Below, in pieces: positions 22,656-30,026 of a DNA stretch of 35,404 nucleotides. The DNA is taken from the NCBI GenBank assembly GCA_016180755.1, contig JACPAO010000122.1, positions 1 to 35,404 on the forward strand. The letters are read 5' to 3'. This DNA comes from Methanobacteriota archaeon. Lineage in GTDB: Archaea > Thermoplasmatota > E2 > JACPAO01. Made by a program: the position numbers and the translations under genes. Below the pieces are notes generated by a model that worked only from the letters and a program-made list of their open reading frames with translations, was not told the DNA's origin and did no database searches. The number at the start of each line of letters is the position of its first letter. The stretch's first letter is position 1.

Positions 22656-23408
22656 ATGGCCGCGACGCTGCAGGCCCGTCTCTTTCGCGGGTTGCTGGCG
22701 TGGGCCTTGCTGTTCGGCGCGTTGAGCGTCCACTTCTACACGTCGTCGGGAAGCGTCCGGGGCACGGCCTTCGCCCAGGCGTTCGTGCTCTTTGCCGCGT
22801 TCACGGTCCTCCTCGGGTTGGTGGCCTTCGTGCCGGCCTGGGCGGACGTGGCGCGACGCGCCTCGGCGCCCCCGCCGCCGCCTTTGGAGCGGTGGCGGCC
22901 GATCGGCCTGGGACAGGTGAAGGTGCGGACGGAACGGACGCAGGGCCTACGGGTCCCGGCGTCGGCGAAGCGCCAGCATCCCGACCGCGGCGACGACGAG
23001 CGTCGCCTCGAAGCCGGGGATGCCGCCTTCGTCGGCCGCGGCGGGCGAGGCGGATTCCGTGGTGGCGTTGGCGGTGGCGTTGGCGCCGGGGTCGTCGGGG
23101 ACCGCGCTCGGGATGGGGGGTCCCACGACCACGGCGAGCGTCACGCTCACGGACGCACCGCTCGCGTCGGTCGCCGCGATCGTGACGTTCGTGGTGTTGC
23201 CGGCCCCGAGCGACGAGGAAACGGTGACGTTCACGGTGACGTTCGCCCCGCCCCCGACGCTGACGGAGGCCGGCTCGATGACCACGTCGTAGCCTTCCGT
23301 CGCGTTAGCGGTGAGGTTGAGATCCGCCCCGGCGGCTCCCGCATTCACGACCTCAACCTGGGCGGTCGCTTGGCCGCCCTGCGGGAACTCGAGGCTCGGC
23401 GTCGATAG
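22656..23408 (+). CDS. Two-helix membrane protein, 3' end uncertain
   Basis: ATG 22656 comes two bases after the lipoprotein stop. The first 70 residues look real, with two hydrophobic helices (GLLAWALLFGALSVHFY and AFVLFAAFTVLLGLVAFVPA) and then a Pro-rich basic segment. From about 22947 the frame runs antisense to the PGF-CTERM gene for 462 bases and reads as arginine/glycine-rich shadow sequence to a stop at 23408. Either the protein truly ends in a disordered basic tail encoded antisense to its neighbour, or a frameshift has removed an earlier stop. The N-terminal part is the reliable part. Confidence 0.55.
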   Translation: MAATLQARLFRGLLAWALLFGALSVHFYTSSGSVRGTAFAQAFVLFAAFTVLLGLVAFVPAWADVARRASAPPPPPLERWRPIGLGQVKVRTERTQGLRVPASAKRQHPDRGDDERRLEAGDAAFVGRGGRGGFRGGVGGGVGAGVVGDRARDGGSHDHGERHAHGRTARVGRRDRDVRGVAGPERRGNGDVHGDVRPAPDADGGRLDDHVVAFRRVSGEVEIRPGGSRIHDLNLGGRLAALRELEARRR

Positions 23409-24071
23409 GTTCAGGGCAAAGGTCGGACCGGGGGCCAAGGTGAAGAAGTTCCGGCCGAAGCCCGTGTTGGGCGCGCGGTCGTAGGTGGTCACGATGACGT
23501 TCGTGTCCGGGTTGCCGGCGCCCCCGAGGGGGCCCTTCGAGACGAGGACCCAGTTGGCGTAGGGGTCCTTGAGGCCGTCGACGCCATGGACGAACCCGGG
23601 AAGCCGCGTGAGGGGGAGCTTGAGCGTGATCACTTTCCCTGCGACGCTCCCGCCGATGGCGACCTCGTCGTTGAGGTTGCCGAACGTGCCTGCCGTCGCG
23701 GTGAAGCCGAACCGAGAGTTGCCGAGCGTGAAGGCCCCGGTGCTCTGGGTGGGGGACGTCGTGACGTACAGGACCGGTTTCCCGGCGGGCGTTCCGGCCG
23801 TCGGCTTGGACCAGAACGTGATGCGCTCGGAAAGGGCGAAGGCCGTCGTCGGGTAAAAGGTGGGGGCCCCCGTGAACTCGACGCTGAAGGTGAGGTTCCC
23901 GGGGTCCGGGTCCGTGACCCAGGCCTTGATGAGGTCGCGGGCGAGCTGGCCCCCGTCGCCGGAGGGATCCGTGACCTCCGGATCCTCGGCGCTTCCGGCG
24001 TGGACGGTCGACACGGCGAACATTCCAGCGACGAGCGTGGCTCCAAGCGCCACGCTACCCCAACGGCCCAT
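22947..24071 (-). CDS. Surface protein with PGF-CTERM-like sorting signal
   Basis: This 374-residue protein has an N-terminal signal (SVALGATLVAGMFAVSTVHA). A first beta-domain of about 180 residues is followed, near residue 215, by an NEW3/CARDB-type immunoglobulin-like domain (FALNLSTPSLEFPQGGQATA, then NVTVNVTVSSSLGAGNTTN). A low-complexity NATANATTESAS linker comes next. The end is GGIPGFEATLVVAAVGMLAL plus RRRRDP, matching the PGF-CTERM signal processed by archaeosortase A in euryarchaea. Numerous N-x-S/T sequons suggest glycosylation. Its 3' half is overlapped by an open frame on the plus strand. Confidence 0.88.
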   Translation of the reverse strand: MGRWGSVALGATLVAGMFAVSTVHAGSAEDPEVTDPSGDGGQLARDLIKAWVTDPDPGNLTFSVEFTGAPTFYPTTAFALSERITFWSKPTAGTPAGKPVLYVTTSPTQSTGAFTLGNSRFGFTATAGTFGNLNDEVAIGGSVAGKVITLKLPLTRLPGFVHGVDGLKDPYANWVLVSKGPLGGAGNPDTNVIVTTYDRAPNTGFGRNFFTLAPGPTFALNLSTPSLEFPQGGQATAQVEVVNAGAAGADLNLTANATEGYDVVIEPASVSVGGGANVTVNVTVSSSLGAGNTTNVTIAATDASGASVSVTLAVVVGPPIPSAVPDDPGANATANATTESASPAAADEGGIPGFEATLVVAAVGMLALRRRRDP

Positions 24072-24120
24072 GGGCCGCGAGGGTGGCCTGCGGACTCAAA
24101 AGCCTTCCGCCGGTCGCGTC

Positions 24121-24228
24121 CTACTTGTTGCGCATCTTCTGGGCCCGCTTTCGGCGGCGCATCTTCTTCTTGTGCCACTTCCAGCGCTGTTGGCCGCGCT
24201 TCTTCCAGGCCCGTGAACCGCGTTTCAA
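24121..24228 (-). CDS. rpl41e: Ribosomal protein eL41-like
   Basis: A 35-residue protein begins at TTG 24228 and ends TAG at 24121. It is almost all Lys/Arg with three tryptophans: KRGSRAWKKRGQQRW, then KWHKKKMRRRKRAQKMRNK. The second half aligns well with eL41 (KWRKKRMRRLKRKRRKMR), the smallest ribosomal protein of archaea and eukaryotes, a single basic helix bound to rRNA at the subunit interface. The first 15 residues are an extension beyond the usual 25. A TATA-like box at 24274-24283 supports real transcription. Another short basic RNA-binding peptide is the alternative. Confidence 0.75.
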   Translation of the reverse strand: MKRGSRAWKKRGQQRWKWHKKKMRRRKRAQKMRNK

Positions 24229-24273
24229 GTGAGGAGTACCCCGGCGAGGTTGGGGCGGCCCAAATCAGCCCCC

Positions 24274-24283
24274 CTATAAAAAC
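24274..24283 (-). promoter_or_regulatory. TATA-like box of the eL41-like gene
   Basis: The minus strand reads GTTTTTATAG, about 50 bases before TTG 24228, predicting a leader of about 22-25 bases. Confidence 0.5.
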
Positions 24284-24507
24284 CGAACCGGTTGCCGACG
24301 CGGCCGACTTCGATTATTTCTAGGTTCGGGGGGTGCATCAAATACGTCGAGCCTTCGAGGGGCCGTTTGGAAGGTCCAACGTGGAGCCGAGAATCGGGGG
24401 GCAAGCGCGCACGAGTTTCGAAGAAGAGCAACTCATGACCGCGCTCACACTCATGGACCTCACGCAACGCCTGCGCGTCGCTTCCCGCGGGCGCCGCAGA
24501 CCCTGAG

Positions 24508-25125
24508 TCACCCGAGACGTTCGATCTCGACGTCGCGGTACTCGAAGTGCTTGTACAGTTCGCCGCGGCTCGTGTAAAGTAGGACGACCGCCTGCGAGCC
24601 GATCCGGTTGATCGTGGATGCGGTCGGCTTCGTGGGATCATAGGGCTGGCCCGGTTGTCCCCCGTAGACCATGAGGGTCTCGCCGTCGCGGTAGACGCCC
24701 TGCGTGACGAACGCGTATGCCGGGAACGCGTCGGCGAGGTTCGTGGGGTCGCGCTGGTGTCGGCCGCCCACGAGGAGCTCCGCGTGGCCGAAGGCCGCCG
24801 CGTAGACGAAGACCTTCGGGAAGGCCGTCGAGCCGTTTCCGCTATCCCCCCAGAGGTGGAGCTTGGTGGCGACGCCGCCCGACTGGTACGGCAGGCGCCC
24901 GGTGAAGTTGACGAACCGGACCTCGTAGGTCTCGACCACGTCCTGGATGACGGCGGCGACCGTCCCCGTGTTGTCGCGGTCGCTCAGCTTCAGGCTGATC
25001 TCACCGGGCGCGTGGCGGATGTTCTGGCCGTCGTACCCGTAGCCGGGGACGATGAGGGCGTTCTCGGCCGTCGCTTCGAACCAGTGCGAGGAGAGGCAAC
25101 CGGAAAAGAGGACGGCAAGGAGTAA
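24508..25125 (-). CDS. Lipoprotein lacking a usable start codon, abutting tRNA-Arg
   Basis: The frame from 25125 down to the stop at 24508 encodes LLLAVLFSGCLSSHWFEATA and about 185 further residues of beta-rich exported protein. LFSGC is a convincing lipobox, but no ATG, GTG or TTG precedes it in frame; the frame runs back through tRNA-Arg without any start. The first GTG (24939) lies after the lipobox and would make a 143-residue fragment. The gene has therefore probably lost its first 10-15 codons at the junction with the tRNA, or uses a non-standard start. No family recognised. Confidence 0.6.
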   Translation of the reverse strand, partial: LLLAVLFSGCLSSHWFEATAENALIVPGYGYDGQNIRHAPGEISLKLSDRDNTGTVAAVIQDVVETYEVRFVNFTGRLPYQSGGVATKLHLWGDSGNGSTAFPKVFVYAAAFGHAELLVGGRHQRDPTNLADAFPAYAFVTQGVYRDGETLMVYGGQPGQPYDPTKPTASTINRIGSQAVVLLYTSRGELYKHFEYRDVEIERLG

Positions 25126-25127
25126 GG

Positions 25128-25202
25128 CGCGCGGGGCGGGATTCGAACCCGCGACCCCCGGCTTAGAAGGCCGGTGCTCTGTCCAAGCTGAGCCACCCGC
25201 GC
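25128..25202 (-). tRNA. tRNA-Arg (TCT)
   Basis: The 75-base cloverleaf has a perfect 7-bp acceptor (GCGCGGG/CCCGCGC), anticodon stem CCGGC/GCCGG with loop CUUCUAA (anticodon UCU), T arm GCGGG-UUCGAAU-CCCGC and discriminator G. CCA is not encoded. The lipoprotein frame begins directly at its 3' end. Confidence 0.96.
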
Positions 25203-25331
25203 ATCGCCCACCACGACCTCGTCCGATCGTCTAGGCCCCCCTAGGGGCTCTTCTTGCGTGGGCGCGGGGCGGCGCGAGCATGGTCGGATTGTGGATGGGA
25301 CGCACGCCGATAAAGGCCTGCCGCTTCCGCG

Positions 25332-26201
25332 TCAGACGGGAGCTGCGTGGTAGTCGGGGGGCATGTCGAGCCGGTAGAAGTGGGCGACGTACACGAAGAA
25401 GCGCTGGTCGAGCATGATGCCGAGGTCGACGACCTGGTTCGTCACCTTCGTGGCCGGCGCGGCTTCCCACTGGAACCGGCACGGCTCCTTCACGCAGACG
25501 CTCTTTCGGAGGTCCCAGACCTCCTCGATCCGGGCCCGGTCGGCGCTGCCGGACAACGGGTTCTTGCCCTCGAGTGTGAAGAACAGGGACTTCGTCGCGG
25601 AGCCGCCGAGGCCGAAGTCGACCTTGATCCCGCCCGACAGGCCGGACCCCTGGTTCCACACGACGTCCATCTGCAGGGCGCGCAAGACCTTCGGGTCGTC
25701 GGCGGTGCGCCACTGCGGCGAGACCGACTTGTTGTAGGTGGTACCGGTCGGGTCGATGCGCGCGGCGCGCTCGAACCAGCCGGAGAGCGGTTTGATGTCG
25801 ATCCACGGTTCCTCGACCGGGAGGACGGGCAGGATGAACTGGACCTCCGTGGTCTGCCCCTCGACGAGCGTGATCCGTTTTCCCGCCGACTTGTGCCCGA
25901 GATGGATCACGTAGAGGTTGCGTTCGCCCGGCTTCAGCATGCCTATCTCGAAGTAGCCGAACTCGTCGGTCTTGGTCGCCTGGTAGGGGTCGATGAAGCC
26001 GACCACGGCATCCCTGAGGGGGAAGAATTCCTCGTCCACGACGACGCCGCTCACGGACCCGCTTACTTCGTCGAAGCCCTTGGGTTGGATGAACGGGTCG
26101 GGCGGCGGTGACTTGGCTTTCGCGCTCGAACATCCAGCAAAAAGCAACGACGCCGCGACCACGACGGCTAGGTGAACCCCAAGCTGGTGGCGTTTTGCCA
26201 T
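25332..26201 (-). CDS. Lipoprotein with carboxypeptidase-regulatory-like domain
   Basis: The 289-residue product starts at ATG 26201. The signal peptide ends in lipobox LLFAGC near residue 23, followed by an Ala/Lys/Ser/Pro linker. Residues 45-125 form a carboxypeptidase-regulatory-like beta-domain (SGSVSGVVVDEEFFPLRDAV, then TKTDEFGYFEIGMLKPGERN). The C-terminal 150 residues contain a Cys pair (VCVKEPC) and end in an aromatic stretch (FFVYVAHFYRLDMPPDY). A TATA-like box (GGTTATTTACTGG, about 26235-26247) lies upstream. Probably anchored on the outer face of the membrane; ligand unknown. Confidence 0.87.
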   Translation of the reverse strand: MAKRHQLGVHLAVVVAASLLFAGCSSAKAKSPPPDPFIQPKGFDEVSGSVSGVVVDEEFFPLRDAVVGFIDPYQATKTDEFGYFEIGMLKPGERNLYVIHLGHKSAGKRITLVEGQTTEVQFILPVLPVEEPWIDIKPLSGWFERAARIDPTGTTYNKSVSPQWRTADDPKVLRALQMDVVWNQGSGLSGGIKVDFGLGGSATKSLFFTLEGKNPLSGSADRARIEEVWDLRKSVCVKEPCRFQWEAAPATKVTNQVVDLGIMLDQRFFVYVAHFYRLDMPPDYHAAPV

Positions 26202-26274
26202 CCCGAGCCTGCCCACAGCACGGAGCCTTAAGGCCAGTAAATAACCTTGTCGTCCCAGCGTGAAACCGGAAAAG

Positions 26275-26346
26275 TGGACGCGTCGGGATTTGAACCCGAG
26301 GCCTTCCGCTTGCGAAGCGGACGATCTACCGCTGATCTACGCGCCC
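26275..26346 (-). tRNA. tRNA-Ala (CGC)
   Basis: The 72-base cloverleaf has acceptor GGGCGCG/CGCGUCC with the alanine G3-U70 pair, anticodon stem UCCGC/GCGGA with loop UUCGCAA (anticodon CGC), T arm UCGGG-UUCAAAU-CCCGA and discriminator A. CCA is not encoded. It is clearly a sister of tRNA-Ala(GGC) at 6498-6569. A tyrosine recombinase gene starts 75 bases from its 5' end. Confidence 0.97.
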
Positions 26347-26421
26347 TAGAGGAATGTTTTGTCGCCCGCCACGCAAGCGGACGGCCACACCTGGGGCGCA
26401 AACCCCGGAGGTAGATAAACC

Positions 26422-27702
26422 ATGAGAAGCCCAGAAGGAGAAACCCGTCACCAGAACCACAAGAACGACGCCCGGGACCGCCGCCGCCAAGCGACCCGCG
26501 ACGCCCGCCTCCACGAAGCGGGCACCGCGGGCCTACCCTACGGACTCCTACCTGGCCGCGCCGGCCGACCCCCCACCGGACAGGTGTGGCAACGACATAG
26601 CCAGGAACGCGAATTCCGCGACGCCAAGGACGAGGCGGCCGTCGTCTCGGCCATCGCAGGCCTCTCCCCGGAATGCCGTCCGGATGTCGAGGCCTTCCTG
26701 CGCCTCCGGCGGCGCCGATCGCAGGTCGGCCAGATCCGACGCTACGCCGAGACCCTTGCCGACCTCCACCGCTTCACCCACGCGACCCCTTGGGACGACG
26801 TGACCCCGGACCAGTGCGGCGCCTGGACGGAGCGGCTCCTCGGCCGCGTCAGCCCGGAAACTGCCGGATCCTACGCCCTGCTCGTGCAAGGCTTCCTCCG
26901 GCACCGGCTTGCCCTCCGCGACCGACTCCTGCCCCACGCCTTCCGCGTCGCCTTCGACACCGGCGAAAACGAGGACGAGAAGAAGGCACGCCGGGTCCCC
27001 GACAACCACTTCCTCGCGATGGTCGCCAGGAACAAGAACCGGCCCTGTTTCCAAGCCCTGTTCTGGGTGCTCTTCGACACCGGGTTCCGCATCAACGAGG
27101 CCCTAAGCCTCAACGTCGGCCACGTCCGGTTCGAGGAAGGCGGCGTCACCCTCAGCATCCCACCCCGCAGCCAGGCCCGCTTCCGACTCAAGAACAAACG
27201 AGCCTCCCGCGAGGTGTGGGTCCTCCAGTGCCGCGCCGCCCTCGAGGCCTGGCTCGAAGAGCACCCCTTCCGGGATACGCCAGACGCGCCCCTGTTCCTG
27301 ACGCGCGACAACCAGCACGCGACGTCGGCGTGGCTCCCCATGGGACGCGACGCCGGCCTGCGACGCCTCAAAGCGTCGTGCACCGAGGCCGGCGTCCCCG
27401 CGTACACGTGCCACGACTTCCGCCATAACAAGGCGTTCACGATGAAGATGTTCGGAAACGTCACGGACTCCGACATGTGCGCCTTCTTCGGGTGGGCCGA
27501 CGGGAGCAGCAAGCCGCGGTATTACGGCCGCATCGTCGCCGCCGACCTCCGCGCAAAAACCCGCGCCCAAGCCGGCATCAACAACGTCGGCCAGCACATC
27601 GTCATCAAAGAGGGCGAAGCCGAGGCGAAGCTGCGGATCCTCCAGGACGCGCTCCGCCTGATCACGGACCCCGGCGCGCGGCCCAACCCCCCACCGTCCT
27701 AG
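26422..27702 (+). CDS. Tyrosine recombinase / integrase
   Basis: The 426-residue protein starts at ATG 26422 behind a strong Shine-Dalgarno GGAGGT (26407-26412). Residues 95-175 form a SAM-like core-binding domain (RRSQVGQIRRYAETLADLHR). The catalytic domain shows the first arginine in DTGFRINEALSL (near 222), HDFRHNKAFTMKM (the H-x-x-R box, near 330) and the likely nucleophile in KPRYYGRIV (near 365). These fit a phage/integrative-element tyrosine recombinase that cuts and rejoins DNA at attachment sites. Location 75 bases from tRNA-Ala(CGC) fits such an element. No other element genes are recognisable, so it may be a remnant. Confidence 0.88.
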   Translation: MRSPEGETRHQNHKNDARDRRRQATRDARLHEAGTAGLPYGLLPGRAGRPPTGQVWQRHSQEREFRDAKDEAAVVSAIAGLSPECRPDVEAFLRLRRRRSQVGQIRRYAETLADLHRFTHATPWDDVTPDQCGAWTERLLGRVSPETAGSYALLVQGFLRHRLALRDRLLPHAFRVAFDTGENEDEKKARRVPDNHFLAMVARNKNRPCFQALFWVLFDTGFRINEALSLNVGHVRFEEGGVTLSIPPRSQARFRLKNKRASREVWVLQCRAALEAWLEEHPFRDTPDAPLFLTRDNQHATSAWLPMGRDAGLRRLKASCTEAGVPAYTCHDFRHNKAFTMKMFGNVTDSDMCAFFGWADGSSKPRYYGRIVAADLRAKTRAQAGINNVGQHIVIKEGEAEAKLRILQDALRLITDPGARPNPPPS

Positions 27703-28162
27703 CCGGACCGAAAGCCAGACCGCGAACTCGAGCCCAAGGGCTGCGCACCCAAGCGCCGCACGCGTGGCACGCGCACCCCGGGCCGTGCCCGCCCTCCACG
27801 CCCGGCACCGCCCGGACGCGCTTCGCGACCCGGGGGGGCCGCGTAGCCAAAGCGGCATTGGAGGCGCCCACGGGAACAACGCGAACGAGGTCCGCCTCGC
27901 AGCTCCCCGGGTTGGACCCCACTTCCTCCATGATCGTCTTGCGCGGCCCGCTCTTGAGGACGTCATCTTGTGCAATTCGCCCGTATAGATGGGCCGCCAT
28001 CAGGCCGAAGTGCCCGTATGACAGGGCGGCGAGGACAATCAGACGCCCCAGATAGGAACTGATTGCCTGCGCCAAGGCAGGCGCCACAAGAATCAGTATA
28101 CCGTATGCCCCGATGCTTGCAAGCCACGTCCACCCGACGGGCGAAAAGTCCCGCAAAGCCAT
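27662..28162 (-). pseudogene. Truncated membrane-anchored winged-helix protein
   Basis: From ATG 28162 the frame encodes two hydrophobic helices (WLASIGAYGILILVAPALAQ, RLIVLAALSYGHFGLMAAHL). A winged-helix beginning follows, RIAQDDVLKSGPRKTIMEEV then NPGSCEADLVRVVPVGASNA. At about 27848, in the middle of the recognition helix where AxWHLRxL would be expected, homology to the fold stops. The rest of the frame to 27662 is Arg/Gly/Cys-rich non-coding-like reading that even overlaps the integrase 3' end by 41 bases. It appears to be a regulator that lost its C-terminus at the edge of the integrase segment. Confidence 0.6.
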
Positions 28163-28805
28163 CCCCACCGTCTCCCTGGCTCGTCGTGCGGGGTACTCCC
28201 TTCTAGACCCTGCTGATGCAAACACGGCGCTCGCCGACAAATGGCGGGACATCAGCTACGTCAGGGCCGTCCACGCCCTCTGAGTCGGAGTGGCGGCGCG
28301 GCGGGAATCCGCGCTTCCCTTCTTGCCTATCGCGAGCAAGCCAGGGGTCGGACATTCCTCCGACGGCACTCGCGGTGCGACATGCCAACGACCCGCGACC
28401 CGGCGCATGCCTACAAGCCCTATACTAGGGAACTCGCTGGGGTCAATGGGGGGTCGGCAAGCTCCGCGCCAACGTCGATTCCAGCGCGGCACAAGGATAC
28501 TTCCTCCACGGCTGCCTCGTATTCGCGGCCCTGGTCAAGGCTGCGACGTCGCACGCTCTTGGCTGGCGGCCGTGGCCAAGCGTCCCGTGCGGCGCACGTC
28601 GCTTTCCGTGTTGCCTGAGCTCCACGCCGACGACCTTCCAGACACGGAGACCGCGCGGCCGCTGAACCCTCCGTGTCCAACATGTGGGTGCTGAGGGCCC
28701 AACACCTCGCCATCTCTTTCCCGATTGCGCCTTTCGCCGTTGCGCAGCTATCCTCCTACCCCCTCGCGAACTCTTTATACATCGTCCGACTAGGAAACAG
28801 CACCA
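28163..28805. other. Region without a credible gene
   Basis: About 640 bases contain several overlapping open frames on both strands, none with archaeal-like codon use, a recognisable motif or a promoter-start pairing. The composition is more mixed than the flanks. It most likely consists of degraded sequence beside the integrase segment. The 3' end carries the promoter of the next gene. Confidence 0.5.
28771..28781 (+). promoter_or_regulatory. TATA-like box of the large lipoprotein gene
   Basis: CTCTTTATACA is centred about 29 bases before ATG 28806, as expected for a leaderless or nearly leaderless transcript. It is one of the best box A matches in the window. Confidence 0.6.
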
Positions 28806-30026
28806 ATGTTTCGCGGGCAGCCGGGCTGGACCCTTGCGACATGCACCCTCGCAGTCATGCTCGTTGCAGGATGCGCCGAGGGCCCCCAGCGGAGAGACGC
28901 CCCCGGGGGCTCCGGGACCCCGGGCCCTTCTGAAAAAGAAGCCGCACCGTTCCACGATCTGGTCCGCGCCACGGACCCAGGCAACGTGCCGACGTCGACG
29001 GGGCCAGTTGCCGACGGGACAAACATGTCGATGCAGACTTACGCTGTCCTCGAAAGCCATCCGCGCAGCGGAGCCGTGCTAGTTCGAATCTCCGATGCAA
29101 AGCCCATGTCCCCCGCCGGTCGCTCCAACCTGATCGTGGTGGGGGCCTTTCTCAACGAGAGCCGGATTGTCTCCACGCCAAGGGACGGGTGGTTCTTCGC
29201 GCGATCGCTGCTCCTCGGATTGGATCGCGTCGCCTACGGCGACAAGGACCAGGTCCACATTGGAAACGTAATGGTGGCGCTCCACGAGTCATCGTTTGCA
29301 GCCACAATAACCACGCGCGCGAACGGCTACACGACTCCGGCTGCCGCCCAGGGACTCGACGCAAAGAATCTGCTCGTGCTTGCCGCCTACCGCCTACCCC
29401 CGGACGCAACCAGCCTCGCCCTCGCCTTCGGATGGGACGAGGACGCGGGCGGCAACGACGCTTGGGTGCCCTTCGAATCGGCGCGCGGCCAGCTCGCCAA
29501 GCGCGGCCAGTCCCGTCAACTCGTCCCTTTGGCCTCGGCGCCTGAGGCTTCGCTTTCTTTCTGGGACACCAACGGAAGCTGGCTTAGCATGCGCGTTCCC
29601 AATGGACTTTTGGACACCAAGATTACGGATTCGGCGACCGCGGGAGGGGCCTCATCTCCCATCTCGGCCAAACGCAACATTTCCGTGACCCCCCTCACAT
29701 CCGGCCCCTCGGGAGGATGGCAGGAGCTCCACTACCTCGTCGTCGACAACTCCACCGGCCAGTGGTGCCACTCGGTCCCCCTGAATGGGTCGACAAAGAA
29801 GGGTTGCGAGCAGCATGCTGGCCGTGCGTACACGGGCCTCAATTTCCCATACCTGATGGCGGCAACGGATTCTGGGACCGCCCTCGACCAAGCATGGGTG
29901 TCGCGGGAGTCCGTGGCCGAAGGGGGCCCCGTCGGGGTGACGTTTTGGGCCCTGTCAACGTCGCTAAAGGTCTCCCAAACCGTCCACCTTCCCGTGTCCG
30001 ACTACTTCTTCGTCAACCGCTCGTGA
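28806..30026 (+). CDS. Large lipoprotein of unknown function
   Basis: The 406-residue product has a signal peptide (WTLATCTLAVMLVAGC) with lipobox LVAGC near residue 23 and then a Gly/Pro/Ser linker. The mature part is beta-rich without recognised domains and contains two cysteines near its end (QWCHSVPLNGSTKKGC) that may form a disulphide. Several sequons (NMS, NES, NGS, NIS, NST) are present. The ATG matches the TATA-like box 29 bases upstream. The 3' end overlaps the convergent membrane-protein gene by 14 bases. Confidence 0.85.
   Translation: MFRGQPGWTLATCTLAVMLVAGCAEGPQRRDAPGGSGTPGPSEKEAAPFHDLVRATDPGNVPTSTGPVADGTNMSMQTYAVLESHPRSGAVLVRISDAKPMSPAGRSNLIVVGAFLNESRIVSTPRDGWFFARSLLLGLDRVAYGDKDQVHIGNVMVALHESSFAATITTRANGYTTPAAAQGLDAKNLLVLAAYRLPPDATSLALAFGWDEDAGGNDAWVPFESARGQLAKRGQSRQLVPLASAPEASLSFWDTNGSWLSMRVPNGLLDTKITDSATAGGASSPISAKRNISVTPLTSGPSGGWQELHYLVVDNSTGQWCHSVPLNGSTKKGCEQHAGRAYTGLNFPYLMAATDSGTALDQAWVSRESVAEGGPVGVTFWALSTSLKVSQTVHLPVSDYFFVNRS

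Noticed and set aside
27833-27863. A stretch resembling the 5' half of a type II tRNA (GTAGCCAAAGCGGC)
   Set aside because: No anticodon or T arm follows, and the sequence continues directly into coding sequence of the truncated winged-helix gene on the other strand.
28203-28713. Several overlapping open frames of 60-134 codons on both strands
   Set aside because: None has promoter, Shine-Dalgarno, recognisable motif or codon bias; they overlap each other in all frames.
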